From: DATEOR01 sp963766725
GTDB lineage: Bacteria; Actinomycetota; Thermoleophilia; Gaiellales; Gaiellaceae
Direction of reading: 5' to 3'
DNA length: 31,712 nt
Assembly: GCA_963766725.1 (NCBI GenBank)
Contig: CAVYBK010000021.1
Location: 1-31,712 of the forward strand
The position numbers and the translations under genes are program-made. This document shows, one piece after another, positions 14,172 to 22,310 of this stretch. Below the pieces are notes generated by a model. That model ran no database searches. It had not been told where the DNA came from and saw only the letters and a list, made by a program, of their open reading frames with translations. The stretch's first letter is position 1. Each line of letters opens with the position of its first letter.

Positions 14172-14876
14172 AACCGAAGGACGGCGGGCAATCCAGACCG
14201 TGTCCTCGCCGCCGTCGTAGGGCCGGAGGTCGAACCAGCCGTACATGGCCTCGACCTCGAAGCCGGCGCGCTCGAGCAGCGCGCGCCACTCCTCGGGCGA
14301 GCGCCAGCTGAGCTGCATGGCCGTCTCGCCGTGCTCGCCCCGGACGGCGAGCGTGAGGACGCGCCGCTGCAGGTCCCAGTCGGCGCGCTCCCAGATGCCG
14401 GGCTCGCGCTCGAGCCAGCGCCCGTTTGTCTCCTCGACGTCCTCCATGCTCGGCGCGAAGACGTCGAAGACGAAGCGCCCATGCGGGATGAGAAGCCGGT
14501 AGACGGCGCGCAGAGCCTCGAGCCGCTCGCCGTCCGAGCCGAGATGGAGGAGCGCGCGGAACGGGCACGTGACGAGGGGCACGCGTTCGAGCACCGGCGG
14601 GCGCCGGAGGTCGCCGAGCCGGAGCTCGACGAGGTCGGAGATGCCGGCCTCCTCGGCGCGCGACCTGCAGAGGGCGAGCATGCCCTCGGAGTCGTCGATC
14701 CCGATCACGCGCACGCCCGCCTTCGCGACCGGGACGGCGATCCGCCCGGTGCCGACGCCGAGCTCGACGACGGGCCCGCCCGACTTCCTTGCCTGTGCGA
14801 CGTAGAAGTCGACGTCCTCGGTGACGCTGCGGCTCCACGGGTCGTAGAGCGCGGCGATGGCGTCATAGGACGTCAC
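14169..14876 (-). CDS. Class I SAM-dependent methyltransferase
   Basis: This protein of about 235 residues has a Rossmann methyltransferase core: SYDAIAALYDPWSR at the N-terminus, motif I VVELGVGTGRIAVPVAKAG, the acidic loop of motif II (VIGIDDSEGMLALCR), LRLGDLRRPP and LVTCPFRALLHL. A C-terminal beta-sheet follows (WERADWDLQRRVLTLAVRG and GFEVEAMYGWF). It resembles small-molecule methyltransferases, with no substrate clue. I prefer the GTG at 14876 to the GTG two codons upstream at 14882, because TATCAT lies exactly 7 nt before 14876. The gene is divergent from pheS and precedes lemA on the same strand. Confidence 0.87.
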   Translation of the reverse strand: MTSYDAIAALYDPWSRSVTEDVDFYVAQARKSGGPVVELGVGTGRIAVPVAKAGVRVIGIDDSEGMLALCRSRAEEAGISDLVELRLGDLRRPPVLERVPLVTCPFRALLHLGSDGERLEALRAVYRLLIPHGRFVFDVFAPSMEDVEETNGRWLEREPGIWERADWDLQRRVLTLAVRGEHGETAMQLSWRSPEEWRALLERAGFEVEAMYGWFDLRPYDGGEDTVWIARRPSV

Positions 14877-14883
14877 GAGCACG

Positions 14884-14889
14884 ATGATA
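14884..14889 (-). promoter_or_regulatory. -10 box of the methyltransferase-lemA transcript
   Basis: TATCAT on the minus strand lies 7 nt before the GTG at 14876, implying a leaderless transcript. It overlaps by 2 bp the -10 box of pheS on the other strand. Confidence 0.5.
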
Positions 14890-14893
14890 CGCT
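14888..14893 (+). promoter_or_regulatory. -10 box for leaderless pheS
   Basis: TACGCT lies 6 nt before the pheS GTG at 14900, without any Shine-Dalgarno. It shares bases 14888-14889 with the divergent -10 box. Confidence 0.45.
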
Positions 14894-14899
14894 CCGGCG

Positions 14900-15895
14900 G
14901 TGGATGTCCAGGGCCTGGAAAATGAGGCGCAAAGCGCGATTGCGAGCGCTTCGACCCTCGCCGAGCTCGACGATGCGAGGGTGCGCTACCTCGGTCGGAA
15001 GAGCGCGCTGAAGCAGGCCCTCCGCGAGGTACGCGACCCGGAGTCGGGCCGTGTGCTCAACACCCTGCGCGAGCAGCTCGAGCGGGAGGTCGCCGAGCGT
15101 GAGGCGGCGCTCTCCGGCCAGGATCTGGAGCGCCGGCTGTCGGAGGAGCAAGTCGACGTCACGCTTCCCGGCCGGGCAACGCCGCGCGGGCAGCTCCATC
15201 TCGTCACACAGGTCCGCCGGGAGGTCGAGGACGTCTTTCTCGGACTCGGCTATCGCGTCGTCGACGGCCGCGAGGTCGAGACGACGCACTACAACTTCGA
15301 CGCGCTCAACCTGCCGACGACGCATCCGGCGCGCTCGCAGCTGCAGTCGCTCTTCCTGAATCAGGACGTCGTCCTGCGAACCGAGACCTCGCCGTCCCAG
15401 ATCCACGTCATGGAGGAGGGAGAGCCGCCCGTCTACATGATCTCGATCGGCCGGGTGTACCGGCGCGAGACTCCCGACGCGACCCACTCGCCCATCTTCC
15501 ACCAGGTCGAGGGCCTTGCCGTCGACCGCGGGATCACGATGGCCGATCTCAAGGGCACGCTGCTCCACCTGATGCGCGCGCTCTTCGGCTCCGAGCGCGA
15601 GATGCGCTTCCGCACGCACTACTTCCCGTTCACGGAGCCTTCGCTCGAGCCGGACGTCTCCTGCTTCCTCTGCTCCGGCCAGGGCTGCGCGGTGTGCCGC
15701 TGGTCGGGCTGGATCGAGCTCGGCGGCTCCGGCATGGTCGATCCCAACGTGCTCGAGTTCGTCGGCTACGACCCCGAGGAGTGGACGGGGTTCGCATTCG
15801 GGATCGGGCTCGAGCGCATCGCCATGCTCCGCCACGGCCTGCCCGAGATCGGGCCGCTCTGGCAGAACGACCTCCGCCTCCTGCGGCAGTTCTGA
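14900..15895 (+). CDS. pheS: Phenylalanyl-tRNA synthetase alpha subunit
   Basis: This 331-residue subunit, the catalytic half of the (alpha-beta)2 enzyme, has an N-terminal coiled coil (about 1-90, with VRYLGRKSALKQALREV), then the class II core. Visible core elements are HLVTQVRREVEDVFLGLGY, NFDALNLPTTHPAR, LRTETSPSQIHVM, RVYRRETPDATHSPIFHQVEG, the FRTHYFPFTEPSLEPDV motif 2 and the motif 3 GFAFGIGLERIAMLRHG. The Cys-rich turn CFLCSGQGCAVCRWSGW is normal for bacterial PheS. Length is standard. The GTG start overlaps a leaderless-type promoter, and the stop overlaps pheT by one base (TGATG). Confidence 0.98.
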   Translation: MDVQGLENEAQSAIASASTLAELDDARVRYLGRKSALKQALREVRDPESGRVLNTLREQLEREVAEREAALSGQDLERRLSEEQVDVTLPGRATPRGQLHLVTQVRREVEDVFLGLGYRVVDGREVETTHYNFDALNLPTTHPARSQLQSLFLNQDVVLRTETSPSQIHVMEEGEPPVYMISIGRVYRRETPDATHSPIFHQVEGLAVDRGITMADLKGTLLHLMRALFGSEREMRFRTHYFPFTEPSLEPDVSCFLCSGQGCAVCRWSGWIELGGSGMVDPNVLEFVGYDPEEWTGFAFGIGLERIAMLRHGLPEIGPLWQNDLRLLRQF

Positions 15896-18189
15896 TGAAG
15901 GTCCCCGTCTCCTGGCTCCGCGAGTACGTCGAGGTCTCGGCCACGACGCAGCAGATCGCCGACCGGCTCGCGATCGCGACCGGCGAGGTCGAGCGCATCA
16001 CGCGGCGCGGGGTCGCCGACGAGAACGGCAACTACGGGCTCTTCAAGGTCGGGCGCGTGGTCGAGGCGGGCAAGCATCCGAACGCCGACCGCCTCCAGCT
16101 CTGCCGCGTGGACGTCGGCGAGGGCGAGCCGCGCCAGATCGTCTGCGGCGCCTGGAACTTCGGGGCCGGGGCGACGGTCGCGGTCGCGCTCCCCGGCGCC
16201 GTCCTCCCGGACGGCTTGAAGCTCGAGCAGGCGAAGCTCCGCGGCGAGGTCTCCGACGGGATGATCCTCTCGGAGAGCGAGCTCGAGCTCGGCTCCGACC
16301 ACAGCGGCATCCTCGTTCTCTCCGACCCCATCGAGCCGGGCACTCCGCTAGCGGATGTTCTCCCGCTCGGCGAGGAGGTGCTGGAGATCGAGATGACGCG
16401 CAACCGGCCGGACTGCCTGTCGGTGTACGGGATCGCGCGCGAGGTCGCGGCGCTCTTCTCAGGAGAGCTCGCGGCGCCGCCGGGGCGCGACCCCGGCGAT
16501 CCAGGCTCGGAGACGCCCGACGTGGTCATCGAGGACTACGAAGGCTGCCCGCGCTACATCGGCCGGCTCTTCACGAACATCGCCATCGCGCCCTCGCCTC
16601 CGTGGCTGAAGGCACGCATCACGGCTGCGGGCATGCGGCCGATCTCCAACGTCGTCGACGTGACCAACTACGTCATGCTCGCCCTCGGCAACCCGCTCCA
16701 TGCCTTCGACTTCGACACGCTCCGCGGCGGGAAGATCGTGGTGCGCCGGGCGCGCAAGGGCGAGGAGTTCACCACCCTCGACGGGAACCCGCGGAAGCTC
16801 GACCCCGAGGATCTCGTCATCGCCGACGCCGAAGGGGCGATCGCCTTCGCCGGGATCATGGGCGGCGAGGACACCGAGGTCCGGGAGGGGACGGCGAACA
16901 TCCTCCTCGAGGCCGCCAACTTCGAGCCGATCGGCATCCTGCGGAGCTCCGAGCGGCATGCGCTCCGCACCGAGGGCTCGAACCGCTGGGAGAAGGGCGT
17001 CGACCCGCACCTCGCTCCCCAGGCGGCCGCGCTTGCGACCGAGCTCATCCTCGAGCTGACGGGCGCGCAGTGGGCGGGCCACGTCGACGCGAAGGGCGAG
17101 CTCCCCGACCCGCAGGTCGTCTCGCTCCGCACCGACCGGGTCAACCGCGTGGTCGGGCTGGAGATCCCGCCGGACGAGCAGCGCGGCGCCCTCGAGCGGC
17201 TCGGGTTCGACGTCAGCTCCGACTGGAAGGTCACCGTCCCGACCTGGCGCGCCGTCGACGTCACCCGGGAGATCGACCTCGTCGAGGAGGTGGCGCGCGT
17301 CCACGGCCTGGAGAGGATCCCCTTCACGCTGCCCTTGCGGAGCGCGATGTTCGGCACCCTCGCCCCGGACCAGCGGCTGCGGCGCCTGGTCGAGGACGTG
17401 CTCGTCGGCGCGGGCTTCTCGGAGGCCTACACGCTCAGCCTGGCCGCGGCCGACCCGGACGAGAAGGCGCTCCGGCTCCCCGATCCGCTCACCTCCGAAC
17501 ACGCGGTTCTTCGCACGACGCTCCTGGACGGCCTGGTTGCGGCCGCGCGCCACAACGTCAACATGGGGAACGAGGCCATCCGGCTCTTCGAGATCGCGCG
17601 GGTCTATCTGCCGAGCGGCGAGGAACTGCCCGAGGAGCGGCGGCGCGTGACAGGGATCGCCGAGGGCGGATTCGCCGTCGCCCGAGGCGCGGTCGAGACG
17701 CTCTTCGCTGCCCTCAAGGTGGAGCCGGGCTTCGAGCGCACGACGGCCCCCTTCCTCCACCCGGGCAAGGCGGCGCGCGTACAGGGCGGCTGGGTCGGCG
17801 AGCTCCACCCGAGCACGCTCGAAGGGGAGTGGGGAGCATTCGAGCTCGACCTCGAGACGCTCCTCGAGCTTCTCCCCGAGCGAATCGTCTACGAGGACGT
17901 CATCACCTTCCCCGCGCTCCGCCAGGACCTCGCCTTCGTCGTGGACGAGGGCACGTCGGCCGGGGACCTCGTCGCGGCCGCCCGCGAGGCGGCCGGGCCG
18001 GAGCTCCGCGACATGCATGTCTTCGACGTCTACCGCGGCGAGGGGATTCCCGAGGGCCGAAAGTCGATCGCCTTCCACGCCGAGTTCCGCTCGTCCGAGC
18101 GAACGCTCTCGGACGAGGACGCGCGCGAGCTCAGGGAGAAGATCGTGGCCGCGCTGGGAACGCAGTTCGCGGCGGAGCTCCGCGCATGA
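15895..18189 (+). CDS. pheT: Phenylalanyl-tRNA synthetase beta subunit
   Basis: This 764-residue subunit begins MKVPVSWLREYVEVS. It carries the tRNA-binding OB domain (about 40-150, VVEAGKHPNADRLQLCRVDVG), the B3/B4 editing region (about 205-375, with PISNVVDVTNYVMLALGNPLHAFD and FAGIMGGEDTEV), B5 (about 390-460), the catalytic-like core (FSEAYTLSLAA; IRLFEIARVYLP) and a C-terminal anticodon-binding FDX-ACB domain (FPALRQDLAFVVDE). It binds and proofreads tRNA-Phe. The ATG at 15895 overlaps the pheS stop by one nt, and its own stop overlaps the glycosyltransferase start (ATGA). Length is a little below the 790-800 often seen. Confidence 0.98.
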   Translation: MKVPVSWLREYVEVSATTQQIADRLAIATGEVERITRRGVADENGNYGLFKVGRVVEAGKHPNADRLQLCRVDVGEGEPRQIVCGAWNFGAGATVAVALPGAVLPDGLKLEQAKLRGEVSDGMILSESELELGSDHSGILVLSDPIEPGTPLADVLPLGEEVLEIEMTRNRPDCLSVYGIAREVAALFSGELAAPPGRDPGDPGSETPDVVIEDYEGCPRYIGRLFTNIAIAPSPPWLKARITAAGMRPISNVVDVTNYVMLALGNPLHAFDFDTLRGGKIVVRRARKGEEFTTLDGNPRKLDPEDLVIADAEGAIAFAGIMGGEDTEVREGTANILLEAANFEPIGILRSSERHALRTEGSNRWEKGVDPHLAPQAAALATELILELTGAQWAGHVDAKGELPDPQVVSLRTDRVNRVVGLEIPPDEQRGALERLGFDVSSDWKVTVPTWRAVDVTREIDLVEEVARVHGLERIPFTLPLRSAMFGTLAPDQRLRRLVEDVLVGAGFSEAYTLSLAAADPDEKALRLPDPLTSEHAVLRTTLLDGLVAAARHNVNMGNEAIRLFEIARVYLPSGEELPEERRRVTGIAEGGFAVARGAVETLFAALKVEPGFERTTAPFLHPGKAARVQGGWVGELHPSTLEGEWGAFELDLETLLELLPERIVYEDVITFPALRQDLAFVVDEGTSAGDLVAAAREAAGPELRDMHVFDVYRGEGIPEGRKSIAFHAEFRSSERTLSDEDARELREKIVAALGTQFAAELRA

Positions 18190-18911
18190 GCCCGCAGGCC
18201 GACACCGTGGTCTTCATCCCGGCGCTGAACGAGGAGGAGAGCCTGCCTGGGGTCCTCGACGAGCTCCGCGGCGAGCTTCCCGGCGTTGATGTGCTCGTCG
18301 TCGACGACGGCTCGCGGGACCGCACGGCCGAGCTCGCGCGGGAGTGGGGGGCCGAGGTGCTGAGCTTTCCGGAGAACCGCGGGCTGCCGGTGGTCGTCGC
18401 GGCCGGTTACGAGTACGCGGCGCGGAAGCACTACGCGTACTGCGGCCGCGTCGACGCCGATGGGCAGCACCCGGCCGCAGAGCTCCACCGCCTGCTCGAG
18501 CGCGTTCGCTCCGGGGAGTGCGACGTGGCGGTCGGTTCGCGCTTCGTCTCGGGCGACGGCTACGAGCCGTACCGCTACAAGCCGAGCCCGGCGCGCAGGC
18601 TTGGGACAAGCGTGCTGCGTCGCGCGCTCCGGCTCCAGCTCGGACGGCCGTTCGCCGATGCGACGAGCGGCATGTACGCCGCAGCCGCGTCCGCCTTCCC
18701 GTTCCTCGCCCAGCCCTACACGACGGGGGCGCCCGAGGTCCAGGGCCTCTTGCGACTCGCCGACGCGGGCCTCGTGGTCGAAGAGGTTCCGGTCAACATG
18801 CGCGAGCGGGCGGCCGGCGAGTCCCGCATCTCCGGGAAGAAGGCCGTGAGCCTCGTCCTCACCCTGACCGGGACGATCCTGCTCTACCGCTGGATGAAGA
18901 GGCGCCCGTGA
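18186..18911 (+). CDS. Family 2 glycosyltransferase (DPM1/DolP-mannosyltransferase-like)
   Basis: This 241-residue GT-A protein has VVFIPALNEEESLPGVLDEL, the nucleotide-binding LVVDDGSRDRTAELA, the metal-binding DADGQHPAAEL and the VAVGSRFVSGDGYE motif of polyprenyl-phosphate glycosyltransferases. DATSGMYAAAA, PEVQGLLRLADAG and a C-terminal SGKKAVSLVLTLTGTILLYRWMK stretch follow; the last is a short hydrophobic segment near the membrane but not a full transmembrane domain. It probably transfers a sugar from a nucleotide donor to a lipid phosphate (family inference). It is translationally coupled to pheT (ATGA) and to the DUF218 gene (GTGA), so it belongs to the pheST transcript without obvious functional link. 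Confidence 0.88.
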   Translation: MSPQADTVVFIPALNEEESLPGVLDELRGELPGVDVLVVDDGSRDRTAELAREWGAEVLSFPENRGLPVVVAAGYEYAARKHYAYCGRVDADGQHPAAELHRLLERVRSGECDVAVGSRFVSGDGYEPYRYKPSPARRLGTSVLRRALRLQLGRPFADATSGMYAAAASAFPFLAQPYTTGAPEVQGLLRLADAGLVVEEVPVNMRERAAGESRISGKKAVSLVLTLTGTILLYRWMKRRP

Positions 18912-19351
18912 GGCTGGTCGTCGTCCTCGGCTACTCCGCCTGGCGCGGCGCGGGCCTGCATCCCGTATGTGAGGCCAGGGTGCTCGCCGCGGCCGAGTTC
19001 GCCTCCGAGGAGGACACCGTCCTGCTCAGCGGGCGACCGGAGGTCGAGCTGATGCTGGAAGCCTGGCCCGGGGGGCCCGACCGCGTCCTCTGCGACGACG
19101 GCGCCCGCGTGACCGCGGAGACCGCGGTGCACGTCGCGCATCTCGCCCGAGAGCTCGGCGCGGAAGAGGTGGTCGCCGTCACGTCGTGGTGGCACTGCCG
19201 CCGCACCGGGGTCCTGTTCCGGCGGGCGCTGTCCGGAACCGGGATCGACGTCCGTACGTTCGGCGCGCCGCGCTGGAGCGGCCGGCTCTTGCTGCGTGAG
19301 GCCGCCGCCTACGCCGTCCTGCCTCTACACCTGCGCCGGGCGCGCGTCTAG
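18908..19351 (+). CDS. YdcF-like DUF218 protein
   Basis: This 147-residue protein resembles the DUF218/YdcF fold. It begins with a strand VVVLGYSAWRG and continues with ARVLAAAEFA, LLSGRPEVELM, the conserved ARVTAETAVHVAHLARELG helix and a VVAVTSWWHCRRTGVLFRRAL segment. Family members bind nucleotide-like ligands or act in envelope metabolism, and association with a glycosyltransferase supports an envelope role (inference). It lacks the N-terminal transmembrane helices of longer YdcF proteins. The GTG start overlaps the previous stop (GTGA), and its TAG overlaps the stop of the convergent PRC-barrel-like gene by 4 nt. Confidence 0.75.
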   Translation: MRLVVVLGYSAWRGAGLHPVCEARVLAAAEFASEEDTVLLSGRPEVELMLEAWPGGPDRVLCDDGARVTAETAVHVAHLARELGAEEVVAVTSWWHCRRTGVLFRRALSGTGIDVRTFGAPRWSGRLLLREAAAYAVLPLHLRRARV

Positions 19352-19680
19352 CGCCGGCCGAAGAGCCGCGCGAAGAACCCCGGCTTCTCCGGCTCGAGGC
19401 GCACCACGGGCGCGTCCTCGTACTCGGGCAGCGACTCCATGGCCGCCTTGCTGAGGTCGACCTGGATACGGTCGGGCCGGATTTCCTGGACGTGCTCCGA
19501 GGGGATGAAGCGCTCGCCGCCCAGGATGCCGACCGTGACCGCGAGCCCGGTGAAGACGTCCGCATCGGGATCGCCGACGACCCGGCTCACGTTGGCCGTC
19601 TTCTCGCCGTCGGACGAAACGACCTCCGCTCCCGAGTCGATGACCTTCCAGGAGACCTGCGGCTCTTCGGGGCTGCTCAA
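19348..19680 (-). CDS. PRC-barrel-like domain protein
   Basis: This 110-residue protein starts at TTG 19680, overlapping the upstream stop as TTGA. The first half looks like a PRC-barrel: SWKVIDSGAEVVSSDGEKTANVSRVVGDPDADVFTGLAV (key strands quoted in part), then ILGGERFIPSEHVQEIRPDRIQVDL. A short linker with acidic and basic residues leads to the tail GFFARLFGRR, which may be amphipathic. PRC-barrels bind RNA or proteins in several systems, but the role here is unknown. In a longer reading frame this gene appears fused to the frameshifted upstream gene; the TTGA junction and the domain boundary argue for two separate genes. Confidence 0.72.
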   Translation of the reverse strand: MSSPEEPQVSWKVIDSGAEVVSSDGEKTANVSRVVGDPDADVFTGLAVTVGILGGERFIPSEHVQEIRPDRIQVDLSKAAMESLPEYEDAPVVRLEPEKPGFFARLFGRR

Positions 19681-20316
19681 ACCGACCGGCCCCCGACGCG
19701 CCAGACGGGGCCCTGGGTCGAGACGTGCGAGGTGTGGGAGAGAACACGGAGTGCGCGGAGCGAGCCGGTGATGCTTTCGGAGTCCAGGCGCTCGAAGCAG
19801 CGTCGTGTCATCTCGGGCGCGACTCCGTAGCCGGTCACTCTGGCGCTCCTGAAGCGCAGGGACGGCGACCCCGCCGTACCGGGCGGGATTCACCGGCGCG
19901 AGGAGCAATGCGGCCCGGGGGAGGAAGTCGGAGGAAGCGAGCTCGACTTCGGCGTAGAGCTCCGACCAGTCCTGGGGCAGATCGCCGACGAGCTCGTCCC
20001 ACTGGCGCGTGAGCGGTGCCTGGCGATGCCGCGGCTCGGCCACGGGAATCTCGGCCGCCGCGGCGTCGGTGGCGATCAGGTCGAGCCGGCCCCGGACGCC
20101 CTCCTGGTCGAGCCGGCGGACGATGCCTTCCGGGTTGCGCGAAGGTGTCACCTCGAGCCGAAAGCTCGTGCCCATGCGCCCCGGCGTCAGCGAGGCGAGG
20201 ATGAGCGCGACGCGGTCGGCGTCGGCGTCCTCGGCCACCGTCAGGGACAGCTGCGCCGAGCTCCAGCCCTGCGGGAGGGCGGTCTCGATCTCCTGCCACT
20301 GGTCGGCGAGTCGCAC
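19677..20316 (-). pseudogene. Two-repeat protein of unknown function, frameshifted
   Basis: The reading frame from GTG 20316 encodes two similar units in tandem. Unit 1 has ADQWQEIETALPQGWSSAQL, LILASLTPGRMG and IVRRLDQEGVRGRLDLI. Unit 2 has TRQWDELVGDLPQDWSELYA, LLLAPVNPARYG and, after a shift of frame, MTRRCFERLDSESITGSLRAL. The shift lies close to 19851: the open frame degenerates into Arg/Leu-rich sequence, while the +1-corrected frame resumes with RSARVTGYGVAPEM and ends at TGA 19677. Corrected length is about 212 residues. The family was not recognised. TAGACT 7 nt before the GTG suggests a leaderless transcript shared with the PRC-barrel-like gene downstream. Sequencing error remains possible. 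Confidence 0.7.
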
Positions 20317-20323
20317 CGGGGCA

Positions 20324-20329
20324 AGTCTA
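20324..20329 (-). promoter_or_regulatory. -10 box for the two-repeat protein gene
   Basis: TAGACT lies 7 nt before GTG 20316. CCGACA at 20347-20352 on the same strand, 17 nt further upstream, matches four of six -35 consensus bases. Confidence 0.5.
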
Positions 20330-20338
20330 GTGACCGGC

Positions 20339-20347
20339 TGCTAGCTT
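20339..20347 (+). promoter_or_regulatory. Extended -10 box for the E1 alpha gene
   Basis: TGCTAGCTT fits TGnTANNNT and ends 8 nt before GTG 20356, with no Shine-Dalgarno between. It is divergent from and 9 bp away from the opposite -10 box. Confidence 0.45.
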
Positions 20348-20355
20348 GTCGGCGC

Positions 20356-21330
20356 GTGGCCACGCTCGAGGAAAAGGGGCAGGTTTCGTCCAGTGGGCGC
20401 CTGAAGGAATTCCTGCGGGAAATGCTGCTCATCCGCCGTTTCGAGGAGAAGGTGGAGGAGCGCTTCCGCGCCGGTGAGCTGCCCGGATTTCTCCATGTCG
20501 CGATCGGCCAGGAGGCCGTTGCGGTGGGGGTCTGCCAGGCGCTCGAGGAGAACGACGTCATCGCCTCCACGCACCGCGCACACGGGCACACGCTCGCCAA
20601 GGGAACGCATCCGAACGAGGTGATGGCGGAGCTCTACGGCAAGGTCGAGGGCATGAGCCACGGCTACGGCGGCTCCATGCACCTCTACGACATGGAGCGC
20701 GGGAATCTCGGCGCGAATGCGGTCGTCGGGGGCGGGCTGCCCGGGATCGTGGGCTCCGCGCTCGCCTTCAAGATGCGCGGCGAGCCGCGGGTGGCAGTCG
20801 CGTTCTTCGGCGACGGGGCCACGAACATCGGCACGTTCCACGAGTCGCTGAACCTCGCGCAGCTCTGGACGGTGCCGGCCGTCTTCGTCTGCGAGAACAA
20901 CCACTACGCGGAGTCGACGCCCGCCAAGCAGCAGCTTCCGATCGAGGATCTGACGAAGCGCGCGGAGGCCTTCGGCATGACGTCCATGAAGGTCGACGGC
21001 CAGGACGTCGAGGCGGTCTACGACGTCGCGAAAAAGGCGCTCAAACACGCGCGCGAGGGAAAGGGCCCGGTGTTCCTCCTCGCCGAGACGTACCGCCTCA
21101 CCGGCCACTACATCGGCGACCCGCAGGTCTACCGGCCGAAGGAGGAAGTGCGGGAGCTGCGCCAGACGCAGGATCCGGTCACGAAGGCGCGCGAGAAGCT
21201 CGAGCTCTCCGACTCCGACTGGGAGGAGATGGACGCGGAGATCGTGAAGATCGTCGAGGCGTCCGTCGAGTTCTCGAAGCAGGGCACCGACCCGAAGCCC
21301 GAGGACGCCCTCAAGAACGTCTACTCCTGA
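20356..21330 (+). CDS. 2-oxoacid dehydrogenase E1 component, alpha subunit
   Basis: This 324-residue thiamine-diphosphate enzyme decarboxylates a 2-oxoacid (or acetoin) and passes the acyl group to E2. Visible features are LLIRRFEEKVEERF, IGQEAVAVGVCQAL, STHRAHGHTLAKG, GGSMHLYD, the ThDP/Mg motif GDGATNIGTFHESLNLA...CENN, and the phosphorylation-loop region YRLTGHYIGDP. The GGSMHLYD/GNLGANAVVG pattern is most like acetoin/pyruvate dehydrogenase alpha subunits (AcoA/PdhA type), but the substrate cannot be fixed. I chose GTG 20356 because of the promoter 8 nt upstream. The one-base overlap with E1 beta (TGATG) marks an operon. Confidence 0.95.
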   Translation: MATLEEKGQVSSSGRLKEFLREMLLIRRFEEKVEERFRAGELPGFLHVAIGQEAVAVGVCQALEENDVIASTHRAHGHTLAKGTHPNEVMAELYGKVEGMSHGYGGSMHLYDMERGNLGANAVVGGGLPGIVGSALAFKMRGEPRVAVAFFGDGATNIGTFHESLNLAQLWTVPAVFVCENNHYAESTPAKQQLPIEDLTKRAEAFGMTSMKVDGQDVEAVYDVAKKALKHAREGKGPVFLLAETYRLTGHYIGDPQVYRPKEEVRELRQTQDPVTKAREKLELSDSDWEEMDAEIVKIVEASVEFSKQGTDPKPEDALKNVYS

Positions 21331-22310
21331 TGGCCGAGCTCTCCTACAGGGAAGCCGTTCGCGACGCCATGTCGACCGCGATGAGGCGGGACGAGGACGT
21401 CTTCATCATGGGCGAGGACATCGCCGAGATGGGCGGCTCGATGGGCGTCACGCAGGGGATGCTCGAAGAGTTCGGGCCCGAGCGCGTGCGCAACACGCCG
21501 ATCTCCGAGATGGCCATCGTCGGCGCCGGCATCGGGGCCGCGATCGCCGGGATGCGGCCGATCGTCGAGATCATGTACCAGGACTTCACGACCCTGGCGA
21601 TGGAGCAGATCGTCAGCCAGGCGGCCAAGCACCGCTACATGTCGGGCGGTCAGATCAAGGTGCCCATCACGATCCGCACGCAGGGAGGCGCCGGCTGGTC
21701 GCCGGGCGCACAGCACGCGCAGCAGCTCGAGGCGTGGTTCGTGCACGTGCCGGGGCTCAAGGTCGTTTTCCCGTCCACACCCGAGGACGTGCGCGGCCTC
21801 CTCTGGAGCTCCATCTACGAGGACAACCCGATCGTCTTCTTCGAGCACCGGACGCTGTACGGCATCAAGGGCGAGGTCCCCGACGAGATCGAGCCGATCG
21901 AGATCGGCAAGGCGCGGATCCATCGCGAGGGCGAGGACGTGACCGTCGTCGCCACGGGCCGGCTCGTGCACGAGTCGCTCAAGGCGGCAGAGCAGGCCGC
22001 GGAGGAGGGGATCTCCGTGGAGGTCTTCGACCCGCGCACGCTGCAGCCGCTCGACGAGGACGCCCTCATCGCCTCCGTCAAGAAAACGAACCGCGCTGTC
22101 GTCGCCCACGAGGCCGTCACGCGGATGGGCTGGGGCGCCGAGGTCGCGGCCGTCGTCCAGGAAAAGGCGTTCGACTACCTCGACGCGCCGGTCGCGCGCG
22201 TCGGCGCCAAGTTCACCCCGATCCCGTTCGCGCCCGTCATGGAGGAGTGGGTCATTCCCCACGCCAAGGACGTGCTCGCGGCGATCAAGAAGACCGTCGG
22301 CAAGGAATGA
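21330..22310 (+). CDS. 2-oxoacid dehydrogenase E1 component, beta subunit
   Basis: This 326-residue partner forms the alpha2-beta2 E1. It begins AELSYREAVRDAMSTAMRRD. It has VFIMGEDIAEMGGSMGVTQGM, ERVRNTPISEMAIVGAGIGAA, IVEIMYQDFTTLAMEQIVSQAAK, the GGAGWSPGAQHAQQLEAWFVHVPGL segment and the transketolase C-terminal domain (DVTVVATGRLVHESLKAA; VFDPRTLQPLD; VVAHEAVTRMGWGAEVAAV). All regions are present at standard length, so the enzyme should be functional. It shares overlapping stops and starts with E1 alpha and E2, indicating co-translation in stoichiometric amounts. Confidence 0.96.
   Translation: MAELSYREAVRDAMSTAMRRDEDVFIMGEDIAEMGGSMGVTQGMLEEFGPERVRNTPISEMAIVGAGIGAAIAGMRPIVEIMYQDFTTLAMEQIVSQAAKHRYMSGGQIKVPITIRTQGGAGWSPGAQHAQQLEAWFVHVPGLKVVFPSTPEDVRGLLWSSIYEDNPIVFFEHRTLYGIKGEVPDEIEPIEIGKARIHREGEDVTVVATGRLVHESLKAAEQAAEEGISVEVFDPRTLQPLDEDALIASVKKTNRAVVAHEAVTRMGWGAEVAAVVQEKAFDYLDAPVARVGAKFTPIPFAPVMEEWVIPHAKDVLAAIKKTVGKE

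Noticed and set aside
16459..18911. Long frames in other phases across pheT and the glycosyltransferase
   Set aside because: Their products are Arg/Gly/Ala-rich and lack domains; pheT and the glycosyltransferase explain the region.
19348..20316. A single 322-residue fusion of the repeat protein and the PRC-barrel-like protein
   Set aside because: The middle about 60 residues are nonsense-like, while a corrected frame restores the repeat unit and ends at a TTGA junction with the next gene.
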